A DNA stretch of 22,908 nt, from contig JAOHFJ010000012.1 of assembly GCA_028097945.1 (NCBI GenBank), forward strand, positions 1 through 22,908, written 5' to 3'. The DNA is from Candidatus Pelagibacter sp. (GTDB lineage Bacteria; Pseudomonadota; Alphaproteobacteria; Pelagibacterales; Pelagibacteraceae). The translations under genes were made by a program, and so were the position numbers. Positions within the stretch are counted from its first letter, which is position 1. Each line of letters opens with the position of its first letter. Under the pieces are notes generated by a model. It was given only the letters and a program-made list of their open reading frames with translations. It was not told the origin of the DNA and did not search any database. Shown one piece after another: positions 14,821 to 22,109 of this stretch.

Positions 14821-14958
14821 TTAAACTATTTTCGCGAGAATATAGATCTGAATTAATAAGATTATAAACGGCAAAATTGTCCTAATTAGCTCCATCGTAT
14901 GGTTATACTCGTCTAATTTTCTCTCTAGCCAATTTCTTTGATATTTTTTTTTTGCCAT
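14821..14958 (-). CDS. 45-aa single-helix membrane protein, function unknown
   Basis: ATG at 14956-14958 opens 45 codons ending at TAA 14821-14823. The product has a basic, partly amphipathic N-terminus (MAKKKYQRNWLERKLDEYNH) and a hydrophobic C-terminal helix, ILPFIILLIQIYILA (about 28-42). It lies between ugpQ (44 nt) and the 87-aa protein gene (45 nt), on the same strand as both. The intact frame, sensible topology and TATAAT 10 nt upstream support it; no homology was recognised. Confidence 0.5.
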   Translation of the reverse strand: MAKKKYQRNWLERKLDEYNHTMELIRTILPFIILLIQIYILAKIV

Positions 14959-14968
14959 GAGTGTATTT

Positions 14969-14974
14969 ATTATA
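14969..14974 (-). promoter_or_regulatory. -10 hexamer upstream of the 45-aa membrane protein gene
   Basis: TATAAT on the minus strand ends 10 nt before the ATG at 14958, predicting a leader of about 4 nt. No -35 at normal spacing is obvious; TTGATT is only 11 nt upstream. An eight-T run (minus strand) lies just before it and could act as an A-tract-like upstream element. Confidence 0.25.
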
Positions 14975-15002
14975 AGATGAAAAAAAAATCAAGTCTTAGA
15001 GA

Positions 15003-15935
15003 TTAAAACCAAGAAATATTTTTTGCTTTACAAATTTCTTGAACTTTTTTTGGATAGTCAGTTATAATTCCATCTACACCGTACTCGATCATTCGAATAA
15101 TATCTTGTTCTCTGTTCACCGTCCAAACACATGTAGCTAGACCATGCTTATGCGCTAATTCTACATTTTGTTTTGTAACATCACGATAAAATGCGCTCCA
15201 AACATGGCCCTCTAAAGATTTTATTATATTGGGTAATAAAAATAATTCTTCCATCGGATAATTTTTGACCATCCATGGAGAGTTCTCATAAATATTCTTT
15301 TTTGTAATTGAAAGACCTTGTTGCAGGGTAATAAATCCTCTTAAAATATTAGGATTTTGTTTTTTAAGGGCGTAAAGAATTCTAAAATCATATGAAGTTA
15401 TTAGAGTTCTATCTTCTAAATTGAATTCTTTAATATCCTTTAGAATTAAGGAAACCATTTTTTCTGGATCCGGTGTTACATTTTCTTGAGTAGGTGTAGA
15501 TTTGATTTCTAGATTTAAAAAAACATCTTTGTACTTGTCTTCAGTAACTAATTTAAAAAAATCTGTTAGTTTTGGTATCCTTTCGTCTTTTGCAGATTGT
15601 TGGTTTTTAAATCTTTTTGCATACTTTGTATCAGGCTTTATACTTTGAATATTATACTTACTTATTTCTTCATAAGTTAAATCTACTAGTTTCATGTTCT
15701 TATCTGTTATCCAATTTCCCGAAGCATCTTTAACTAGATCAGGGTTTAACCGGTAATCATGAAACAATACAGGAATGTCATCTTTTGAAATTACGACATC
15801 AAATTCAACTGCTCTTATACCAAGATCAAACGTGTATCTAAATCCAGAAATTGAATTTTCAACGATGTCACCTCTTGCTCCTCGATGACCATATATTCTA
15901 ATGTAGTTTGGTTTTGTTAAAAATGGATTGTTCAA
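15003..15935 (-). CDS. ugpQ: Glycerophosphodiester phosphodiesterase
   Basis: A 310-residue GDPD-family TIM barrel that hydrolyses glycerophosphodiesters (for example glycerophosphocholine or glycerophosphoethanolamine) to sn-glycerol-3-phosphate plus alcohol. The family signature is complete: YGHRGARG (H17, R18), VENS (E26, N27), VEFDVVIS (E44, D46), LFHDYRL (H59, D60), LNLEIKS and the C-terminal VWTVN...GVDGIITDYP. There is no signal peptide, so it is cytoplasmic like E. coli UgpQ, acting on diesters imported by UgpBAEC. It overlaps the ugpC stop by 4 nt and is the last of the five ugp genes. A 32-residue segment around 95-125 looks like an insertion relative to shorter bacterial UgpQ. Confidence 0.9.
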   Translation of the reverse strand: MNNPFLTKPNYIRIYGHRGARGDIVENSISGFRYTFDLGIRAVEFDVVISKDDIPVLFHDYRLNPDLVKDASGNWITDKNMKLVDLTYEEISKYNIQSIKPDTKYAKRFKNQQSAKDERIPKLTDFFKLVTEDKYKDVFLNLEIKSTPTQENVTPDPEKMVSLILKDIKEFNLEDRTLITSYDFRILYALKKQNPNILRGFITLQQGLSITKKNIYENSPWMVKNYPMEELFLLPNIIKSLEGHVWSAFYRDVTKQNVELAHKHGLATCVWTVNREQDIIRMIEYGVDGIITDYPKKVQEICKAKNISWF

Positions 15936-16987
15936 TTAATCCTCAAATCCGTGCTTGTATCAAACAAATGTAATTTATCATTTGGGAAAGAAAGATTTAT
16001 ATTTTTTCCAATTTTATTCTCATTAAGAACACCGGAAATACTCGCAACTAATACTTCATCACCTTTTTCAAGTTTCCCATGAATTAAAGTATTAGCTCCA
16101 ATTAATTCTACTAATTCAACTTTTAATTTTATTGGACCATTATCATCTAAAGTAAAATCTTCAGGTCTTAAACCTATGTTAACTTTTCCAGTATGATTAG
16201 AATTAACTTTTAATTTTGCTCCGTTACTTAAGCTAATTTGCTCTTTTTGACAGTCACCTTTTAAAATATTCATTGCTGGGCTGCCAATAAACTGTGCTGT
16301 AAACAAAGTTCTCGGCTTTGTGTAAACTTCTAAAGGAGTACCGATATGTTCTACGTTTCCGTCATTCATCACGATCATTCTATCTGCAAGTGTCATGGCT
16401 TCAACCTGATCATGCGTTACATATAATGATGTCGTTTTTAATTGTGTTTGAAGTTTTTTAATCTCTAATCTCATCTGTACTCTTAATTTTGCATCAAGAT
16501 TAGATAAAGGCTCATCAAATAAAAAAGCTACAGGGTTTCTTACGATAGCTCTTCCCATGGCAACTCTCTGTCTTTGTCCACCTGATAATTGATTAGGTTT
16601 TCTCTCTAAAAGTTCACCTAGCTCTAAAATATCAGCAGCCTTTTGAACCCTTGAATTAATTACATCTTTTGGAACTTTTGCAATTTTTAGACCATAAGCC
16701 ATATTGTCAAAAACACTCATATGAGGATAAAGAGCATAATTTTGAAACACCATGGCTATATTTCTCTCCATAGGTTCCAATTCATTTACTTTTTTACCAT
16801 CAATTATAATATTACCTTGGTTCGCATCTTCTAATCCGGCAACCATTCTTAATAATGTTGATTTTCCACAACCGGAGGGACCAACGATAACAATTAACTC
16901 ACCATCTTTAACATCAATACTAAGATCGTGAATAACCTCGGTTTTTCCAAATGACTTTTTTAAATTTTCTAATTTAATTTCTGACAT
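15932..16987 (-). CDS. ugpC: sn-Glycerol-3-phosphate ABC transporter ATP-binding protein
   Basis: A 351-residue ABC ATPase of the MalK/UgpC (CUT1) family. Walker A is GPSGCGKST (36-44), the Q-loop is in FQNYALYPHM, the signature LSGGQRQR is at 134-141, Walker B is FLFDEP (155-160) and the H-loop is YVTHDQVEAMT. A C-terminal OB/TOBE regulatory domain follows from about 240 (NIGLRPEDF...). By itself it could serve any CUT1 sugar system; assignment to Ugp comes from the neighbouring UgpB, UgpA, UgpE and UgpQ. It begins on the base after the ugpE stop and overlaps ugpQ by 4 nt. It is peripheral on the cytoplasmic face of the membrane. Confidence 0.92.
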   Translation of the reverse strand: MSEIKLENLKKSFGKTEVIHDLSIDVKDGELIVIVGPSGCGKSTLLRMVAGLEDANQGNIIIDGKKVNELEPMERNIAMVFQNYALYPHMSVFDNMAYGLKIAKVPKDVINSRVQKAADILELGELLERKPNQLSGGQRQRVAMGRAIVRNPVAFLFDEPLSNLDAKLRVQMRLEIKKLQTQLKTTSLYVTHDQVEAMTLADRMIVMNDGNVEHIGTPLEVYTKPRTLFTAQFIGSPAMNILKGDCQKEQISLSNGAKLKVNSNHTGKVNIGLRPEDFTLDDNGPIKLKVELVELIGANTLIHGKLEKGDEVLVASISGVLNENKIGKNINLSFPNDKLHLFDTSTDLRIN

Positions 16988-17842
16988 TTATTTATCGCTT
17001 TCTAATAAACCTTTTACAAAAAACTTTTGCATTGAAATAACAACAATGACTGGCGGTAGCATAGCTAAAATAGCAGTTGCCATAATAGTTGGCCAATGAC
17101 CAAAATCATCGCCTGTTGGTATCATGCCATCAATAGCAATGACAATAGTTTTCATAGCAGGATCCGTTGTCATTAATAATGGCCATAAGTATTGATTCCA
17201 ACCATAAATAAATAATATTACAAAAAGAGCAGCAATATTTGTTTTGCTAATTGGAAGTAAAATATCTTTAAAAAATCTCATAGGCGAGCACCCGTCCATT
17301 CGTGCAGCTTCTACCATCTCATTCGGTATGGTCATAAAAAATTGTCTAAATAAAAAAGTTGCAGTAGCTGAAGCAATTAAAGGAAAGATTAACCCTGAAT
17401 AACTATTTAATAAATTTAAGTTCGCTACAACTTCATACGTTGGCACAATTCTTACTTCTACGGGAAGCATCAATGTAATAAAGATTAACCAAAAACAAGT
17501 TTTTCTAAATGGAAATCTAAAATAAACAATCGCAAATGCTGATAATAAAGAAATAGTTAGTTTACCAAAAGTAATTCCTAGAGCCATAACAGCTGAGTTG
17601 AATAACATATTGATAACAGGTTGATTAGATCCATAACCTTCTTTGCCACCTTGAAATAATGCATTTGCATAATTTTCAAAAAATTCTCCACCTGGTAAAA
17701 GTGGCAAGGGAGGTTGAATAATATCTTCTTGTGTTACTGTTGATGCAACAAAGGTTAACCAAACGGGAAAGAAAATAAACATCACACCGATAATTAAACC
17801 TGCATGTGTTAACCAATAACCTGATTTCTTTTTTTCTACCAT
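16988..17842 (-). CDS. ugpE: sn-Glycerol-3-phosphate ABC transporter permease UgpE
   Basis: A 284-residue inner-membrane permease of the CUT1 group with six predicted helices. The first lies at about 11-33 (LTHAGLIIGVMFIFFPVWLT). The cytoplasmic EAA loop that docks UgpC reads VEAARMDGCSPMRFFKDILLP. The early periplasmic loop (EDIIQPPLPLLPGGEFFENY) is of UgpE type. It overlaps the ugpA stop by one base and abuts ugpC. It pairs with UgpA to form the translocation pore. Confidence 0.92.
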   Translation of the reverse strand: MVEKKKSGYWLTHAGLIIGVMFIFFPVWLTFVASTVTQEDIIQPPLPLLPGGEFFENYANALFQGGKEGYGSNQPVINMLFNSAVMALGITFGKLTISLLSAFAIVYFRFPFRKTCFWLIFITLMLPVEVRIVPTYEVVANLNLLNSYSGLIFPLIASATATFLFRQFFMTIPNEMVEAARMDGCSPMRFFKDILLPISKTNIAALFVILFIYGWNQYLWPLLMTTDPAMKTIVIAIDGMIPTGDDFGHWPTIMATAILAMLPPVIVVISMQKFFVKGLLESDK

Positions 17843-18723
17843 TAATAATGAACCTTCTTCTCAATATATTTAAATTGAACAATTGTTAAAATTCCAACTA
17901 AAACAAGTAAGATAACTGACTGAGCCGCACTTGATCCAAGATCTTGAGAAACAAAACCGTCAGAGAAAACTTTATAAACTAAAATATTGGTATCCTGTTC
18001 TGGCCCCCCTGAAGTAATAGTGTGCACTATGCCAAAAGTGTCAAAAAAAGCATAAACAATATTTACCACCAATAAAAAAAATGTAATTGGAGACAATAAG
18101 GGAATGACAATAGTTAAAAATCTTCTCCAAAAACTAGCTCCATCAATTGCTGCTGCCTCAATAATAGATTTTGGAATAGCTTGAAGACCTGCTAGAAAAA
18201 ATAAGAAATTATAACTTATTCTGCCCCATGAAGATGCTAGTACAATAAGAAACATAGCTTGATCTCCGTCTAAAGTATGGTTCCAATCATAACCGAACCC
18301 TTTTAAATAATAAGACACTAATCCAATATTTCCATTGAATAAAAATAACCAAAGTACCCCTGCAATTGCTGGTGCAATAGCGTAAGGCCAAATTAATAGT
18401 GTTTGATAAATACCCGCCCCTTTAATTAATCGATCTGCTAAAGCTGCTAGATATAATCCTATAGCCATCGAAGAGACGGACACTGCAGTTGAGAATATAA
18501 TAGTCGTTTTGAAACTTGCCAGATAATAAGGATCAGATAATAAAAATCTAAAATTATCTAAACCAACGTATTCTGTTTTTAATCCAAAAGGATCAGGTAA
18601 AAATAATGAATTCCATATTGCCTGTCCTGATGGATAAAAGAAAAAAATAAAAGAGATTATTAGTTGAGGTGCAACTAATAAAGCCGGTAACCACCAACCT
18701 TTAAAAATAACTCTCTTTTCCAT
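17842..18723 (-). CDS. ugpA: sn-Glycerol-3-phosphate ABC transporter permease UgpA
   Basis: A 293-residue inner-membrane permease. The N-terminus VIFKGWWLPALLVAPQLIISFIFFF-like region is the first helix, and the following PSGQAIWNSLFLPDPFG matches UgpA closely. The EAA loop is IEAAAIDGASFWRRFLTIVIP and the motif SGGPEQDTNILVYKV is typical of the family. The start codon has no Shine-Dalgarno and lies only 5 nt after the end of a 15-bp stem-loop that separates it from ugpB. Its initiation may therefore depend on that structure. The stop overlaps ugpE by one base. Confidence 0.92.
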   Translation of the reverse strand: MEKRVIFKGWWLPALLVAPQLIISFIFFFYPSGQAIWNSLFLPDPFGLKTEYVGLDNFRFLLSDPYYLASFKTTIIFSTAVSVSSMAIGLYLAALADRLIKGAGIYQTLLIWPYAIAPAIAGVLWLFLFNGNIGLVSYYLKGFGYDWNHTLDGDQAMFLIVLASSWGRISYNFLFFLAGLQAIPKSIIEAAAIDGASFWRRFLTIVIPLLSPITFFLLVVNIVYAFFDTFGIVHTITSGGPEQDTNILVYKVFSDGFVSQDLGSSAAQSVILLVLVGILTIVQFKYIEKKVHY

Positions 18724-18728
18724 TTGAA

Positions 18729-18764
18729 AACTATACTAGGGGCGCTGTGGCCCCTAGTATAGTT
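18729..18764 (-). terminator. Strong intercistronic stem-loop between ugpB and ugpA
   Basis: A perfect 15-bp stem (18729-18743 with 18750-18764, GC-rich at the loop end) closes a six-base loop. It begins 8 nt after the ugpB stop and ends 5 nt before the ugpA ATG. Only a short T-run follows, so partial termination or 3'-end protection of a monocistronic ugpB mRNA is more likely than full termination. Similar hairpins after binding-protein genes (malE-malF type) raise binding protein over permease. Confidence 0.75.
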
Positions 18765-18772
18765 AAATTAGT

Positions 18773-20086
18773 TTACTTGTTTGCTCTTTCGAATCTTCTT
18801 AAAAGAACGTTACCTCTTTTTACAGCGCTGTCTAAAGCTACTTGAGCAGTTTTGCTGCCGTTGTAAACTCCTTCCATCTCTTCATCAATAATTGTTCTAA
18901 TTTGATCAAAAGATCCAAGTCGTAAGCCTTTAGAGTTTTCTGTAACTTTATTTCTCATCATCTGTATACCCGCTAAATCAGTTCCAGGATTTTTTGAATA
19001 AAACCCTTCTTTTTTTGTCTGTTTGCTAGCAGCTATTGTTGATGGAAGGTAACCAGTATCTTGGTGCCATTTCGCTTGGATATCTGTTCTTGATAAAAAA
19101 GCTAAAAATGCAGCTGTACCTTTGTTCTCTTCAGCAGATTTTCCTGATAGAGCCCATAAAGATGCACCACCGATTATAGTATTTTGTGGTGCTGCTGTTG
19201 CTCCGTAGTAAGGTAAATGTCTAATACCAAAATCAAATTTTGCTTCTTTTTTGATACCAGCATAACCAGCAGAAGACTCTGTAAAGAACATACATTCTCC
19301 AGCTCTAAAGTTTTTACCACTTTCGTTTCTTCTACCTAGATATTTAAATTTACCATCCTGAGCCCATTTACCTAAAGTTTGAATGTGTTTGATGTGAACC
19401 GGGCTATTAAATGATAGCTCAGTATCTAAACCAGCAAATCCATTGCTTTTAGATGCAAACGGTAAGTCATGATACGCTGAGAAATTTTCTAAGTGTATCC
19501 AGCTGTGCCAAGCAGTTGTTAAACCACAGTCGATACCTTTAGCATTTGCTGCATCAAGTGCGTTTCCAACTTGCTTCCACGTGCTTAAATCCATCTCTGG
19601 ATCTAAACCAGCTTTTTTCATTAAGTCTTTGTTGATCCACAATACTGGTGTCGATGCGTTGTATGGTAACGACAACATCTTACCATCAGTCGTAGTGTAA
19701 TAACCTTTAACTGGACCAATGTAATTAGCAGGTTTAAAGCTTACTTTAGTATCTTTCATAAGTTGGTACATAGGAACATAAGCTCCTTTTGCTGCCATTA
19801 AGCTGGCTGTTCCAACTTCGAAAACCATAAGAAGGTTTGGATGTTGACCTGCTCTAAATGCAGCTATACCAGCGTTTAAAGTTTCTGAGTAATTACCTTT
19901 TCTTGTGTGTACTACAGTGTATTTGTCTTGTGATGCATTGAACTTGTTTACTTGTTCATCAAGTAACTCACCAAGTCTTCCACCAAAAGCATGCCACCAT
20001 TGTATTTCTACTTTTGCTTGGGCAGCAGTTCCCGCAAACATTGCGAAAAGAGCCAACGAAGCAATTATTGCTTTTATTTTTTTCAT
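18773..20086 (-). CDS. ugpB: sn-Glycerol-3-phosphate ABC transporter substrate-binding protein
   Basis: A 437-residue periplasmic binding protein with a clear signal peptide (KKIKAIIASLALFAMFAG, cleavage expected after AQA at residue 24). The mature part follows E. coli UgpB step by step: QWWHAFGGRLGELLDEQVNKF, RKGNYSETLNAGIAAFRAGQ, EVGTASLMAAKGAYVPMYQL, NASTPVLWINKDLMKKAGLDPE, IHLENFSAYHDLPFASKSNG, IIGGASLWALSGK, WHQDTGYLP, KGLRLG and GNVLLRRFE. This strong match anchors the whole operon to glycerol-3-phosphate/glycerophosphodiester uptake rather than sugars. A GGGAG Shine-Dalgarno (20096-20100) lies 9 nt before the ATG, one of few in the window, consistent with high expression. It is the first gene of the ugp operon. 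Confidence 0.95.
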   Translation of the reverse strand: MKKIKAIIASLALFAMFAGTAAQAKVEIQWWHAFGGRLGELLDEQVNKFNASQDKYTVVHTRKGNYSETLNAGIAAFRAGQHPNLLMVFEVGTASLMAAKGAYVPMYQLMKDTKVSFKPANYIGPVKGYYTTTDGKMLSLPYNASTPVLWINKDLMKKAGLDPEMDLSTWKQVGNALDAANAKGIDCGLTTAWHSWIHLENFSAYHDLPFASKSNGFAGLDTELSFNSPVHIKHIQTLGKWAQDGKFKYLGRRNESGKNFRAGECMFFTESSAGYAGIKKEAKFDFGIRHLPYYGATAAPQNTIIGGASLWALSGKSAEENKGTAAFLAFLSRTDIQAKWHQDTGYLPSTIAASKQTKKEGFYSKNPGTDLAGIQMMRNKVTENSKGLRLGSFDQIRTIIDEEMEGVYNGSKTAQVALDSAVKRGNVLLRRFERANK

Positions 20087-20182
20087 TTTGAATGTCTCCC
20101 GTTTTCTTTAAAAAAGAAAAAAACTAGCACAAAATATATATAAAGAGGAGTCGCTTATTAAATTAAGATTCTACCTAGGGTT
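20087..20182 (-). promoter_or_regulatory. ugpB leader and promoter region
   Basis: A 96-nt gap between the SMR-family gene and ugpB. On the minus strand it holds a -10-like TATATT (20133-20138) in an A/T stretch, an 8-bp A/T stem (20102-20109 with 20113-20120), and the Shine-Dalgarno GGGAG (20096-20100). No convincing -35 and no PhoB-box-like direct repeat were recognised by eye, although regulation by phosphate would be expected from gene content. Confidence 0.4.
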
Positions 20183-20518
20183 TTATTTTAGTCTGCCAAA
20201 AAGGTTTAAAAGTATCACTCCTAACACAATTAAAATTAATCCAATCGTTCCATAAAGATTAGGAGTTTGATTGTACTTAAATACACCAAATAAAGTTACA
20301 GCAGCAATTGTTAAAGCTCCATAAGTTGCGTAAGTAAAACCAACTGGGATCATCGTCATTGCTTTTGATAAACAAAACAAACATACAACAATACTTATTA
20401 CACAGAAAATGGTTGGATTTAACTTTGTAAATCCCTCTGTAGTTTTCAAAAATCCGTTAGAAGCTATCCCGGTTATGATGCCAAAAAAAAGATAAATATA
20501 ACCTGCAAATAAACTCAT
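20183..20518 (-). CDS. SMR-family small membrane protein lacking the catalytic glutamate
   Basis: A 111-residue four-helix protein aligned to EmrE/SMR transporters through KTTEGFTKLNPTIF, MIPVGFTYATYGALTIAA and GLILIVLGVILLNLF. EmrE's essential membrane glutamate (E14, 11 residues before E25 of the EGF motif) is replaced by glycine in FFGIITGIASNGFLK. A proton-coupled drug exporter is therefore doubtful. It could be the accessory half of a heteromeric pair, or a differently used transporter. It lies 8 nt after the NDUFA9-like gene on the same strand. Homology to SMR is moderately certain; function is not known. Confidence 0.7.
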   Translation of the reverse strand: MSLFAGYIYLFFGIITGIASNGFLKTTEGFTKLNPTIFCVISIVVCLFCLSKAMTMIPVGFTYATYGALTIAAVTLFGVFKYNQTPNLYGTIGLILIVLGVILLNLFGRLK

Positions 20519-20526
20519 TTTTTTAA

Positions 20527-21468
20527 TTAGACTTTAGCGAATTGTCCGCCATCTTTATATCGCCATAACCATTTTTTCATTTCTTCCTCAACATCTGACG
20601 GATCAATATTTAAGTCTTTGATTGTAAGATGATTGTTTGAAACTACATTATCAGCTTCAGATAAAATTATACACTGATCCTTAGTTAAAATTGGAGGTAT
20701 GGGTAATAAATCAGTTATTGTGCTTTGAATTTTTGCAATTGGCATTGGCATTGGGATTACAAATCTTTTTTTATTTATTGTCTTCAATATTGATTTTACC
20801 ATGTCTCCGAAACTAATTATTTTTGGTCCTCCAATTTCATAAATTTTTCCTTCATTATTTTTTACTTCTATGGATTGAACTATGGAATCCACAACATCAT
20901 TTACCAAGACAGGTTGAAATTTATAATTTATTCCAACAATTGGAATTACTGGCAACATACTTAATTTTGAAAAGAGGTTAGTAAAGTTATCCTCTGTTCC
21001 ACAAACAACACTTGGTCTAATAATTACAGTGTTTTTAAATTTACTAAGAGCTTTTAGTTCACCTTGATATTTTGATTTTTGATAAAGTGATTTTGAATTT
21101 TCACTAGCTCCTATTGCTGATACATGAATAAATTTTTTTACATCTGACTCTGAACAGATCTTTGCTATAACTTCTGGTATATCGGTATGAATATTGTAAA
21201 ATTTCTGTTTCCTGGTTTCATATAAAATGCCAATCAAGTTGATTACTATATCTGAATTTTTAATGGCTTCTTTCAATTCTGAAAAGTTATTAGGGTTCCA
21301 ATCTATTAGTTCTATTGCACCCGGGGTTGCTTGTGTTTTTAAATAACCTTTTTGAAAGGCTTTTCTAGTGGAAATATTACATCTATAGTTTTTCTTGGTC
21401 AAATTTCGAACAAGATATCTTCCTATAAATCCACCACCACCTAAAATTGTGCAAATTTGATTTTTCAT
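20527..21468 (-). CDS. NDUFA9-like NAD(P)-binding Rossmann protein (complex I-associated family)
   Basis: A 313-residue atypical short-chain dehydrogenase. The nucleotide-binding loop is LGGGGFIGRYLVRNL (GGGGFIG, 10-16), followed by SDIVINLIGILYE, FIHVSAIGA, YQKSK (Y129, K133), VIIRPSVVCG and YEIGGPKIISFGDMV. These are the marks of the alphaproteobacterial relatives of NDUFA9, the 39-kDa NAD(P)H-binding subunit of mitochondrial complex I. In bacteria this protein is thought to assist respiration or quinone metabolism, and its substrate is unknown. It is divergent from rnd with only 20 nt between start codons, so both promoters must share or overlap coding DNA. It precedes the SMR gene by 8 nt. 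Confidence 0.83.
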   Translation of the reverse strand: MKNQICTILGGGGFIGRYLVRNLTKKNYRCNISTRKAFQKGYLKTQATPGAIELIDWNPNNFSELKEAIKNSDIVINLIGILYETRKQKFYNIHTDIPEVIAKICSESDVKKFIHVSAIGASENSKSLYQKSKYQGELKALSKFKNTVIIRPSVVCGTEDNFTNLFSKLSMLPVIPIVGINYKFQPVLVNDVVDSIVQSIEVKNNEGKIYEIGGPKIISFGDMVKSILKTINKKRFVIPMPMPIAKIQSTITDLLPIPPILTKDQCIILSEADNVVSNNHLTIKDLNIDPSDVEEEMKKWLWRYKDGGQFAKV

Positions 21469-21488
21469 GGTATTTAAAACACTTATAT

Positions 21489-22109
21489 ATGAAAATTAAT
21501 AAGTTTAAAGAGGACATAACTTCAGAGATTGCCAAATCGTTTAAGAATAGTATCGCAATTGACACTGAAGCAACAGGCCTTCAAATTCCAGAGAGAGATA
21601 AACTAAGTTTAATTCAAATTTGTGACGAAAGTGGAAATGTTTTCATAATTCAACCTAACAAAGATTTTATAGCCCCAAATCTTGTAAAAGTTTTAGAGGA
21701 TAAAAATATTCAAAAAATAGGGCACTTTTTACGTTTTGATAAAAATGCTTTGGAATTTTTTCTTAAGTGTAAAATGAGAAATATCTTTGATACCAAAATT
21801 GCCTCCAAAATAGTAAGGACCTACACTGATAGTCATGGATTAAAAAATTTAGTACAGGAGTTTTGCAATAAATCTCTGGACAAAAGACAAGGCAGCAGCG
21901 ATTGGAATAAAGATATAAATGAATTATCAGATAAACAACTAGAATATGCAGCGAATGATGTAATCTATTTACACAAAATTAAAAAAGAATTAGAAAAAAT
22001 GTTACTACGTGAACAAAGAATGCAAATATTTTTAAAGTGTTTAGAATTTTTAGACACAAGAGTAGAATTAGATCAAAAGGGCTTTAAAGAGGATATTTTT
22101 GAGCACTAA
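21489..22109 (+). CDS. rnd: Ribonuclease D (short form, no HRDC domain)
   Basis: A 206-residue DEDDy 3'-5' exoribonuclease for tRNA and small-RNA 3'-end maturation. Catalytic residues are D25 and E27 (IDTEATG), D84 (FDKNAL), and Y153/D157 (YAANDVIYL). LSLIQIC and HGLKNLVQEF follow the family pattern, and IFDTKIASKI precedes the second half. It lacks the C-terminal HRDC domains of E. coli RNase D (375 aa), as is usual for the short alphaproteobacterial version. The ATG at 21489 was chosen: an in-frame ATG at 21447 would add 14 residues that do not resemble the family and would overlap the divergent gene's start. The stop overlaps the kdsD ATG (TAATG). Confidence 0.88.
   Translation: MKINKFKEDITSEIAKSFKNSIAIDTEATGLQIPERDKLSLIQICDESGNVFIIQPNKDFIAPNLVKVLEDKNIQKIGHFLRFDKNALEFFLKCKMRNIFDTKIASKIVRTYTDSHGLKNLVQEFCNKSLDKRQGSSDWNKDINELSDKQLEYAANDVIYLHKIKKELEKMLLREQRMQIFLKCLEFLDTRVELDQKGFKEDIFEH

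Noticed and set aside
20102..20120. Intrinsic terminator upstream of ugpB
   Set aside because: The stem is pure A/T apart from one pair and lies inside the ugpB leader next to the Shine-Dalgarno. It is too weak to call a terminator.
20087..20182. PhoB box upstream of ugpB
   Set aside because: No pair of CTGTCAT-like direct repeats could be found by eye on either strand, so phosphate control is inferred only from gene content.
21447..21488. Longer start for RNase D at 21447
   Set aside because: It adds 14 residues rich in aromatics with no family resemblance and would overlap the divergent Rossmann gene's start. The ATG at 21489 gives the expected N-terminus.
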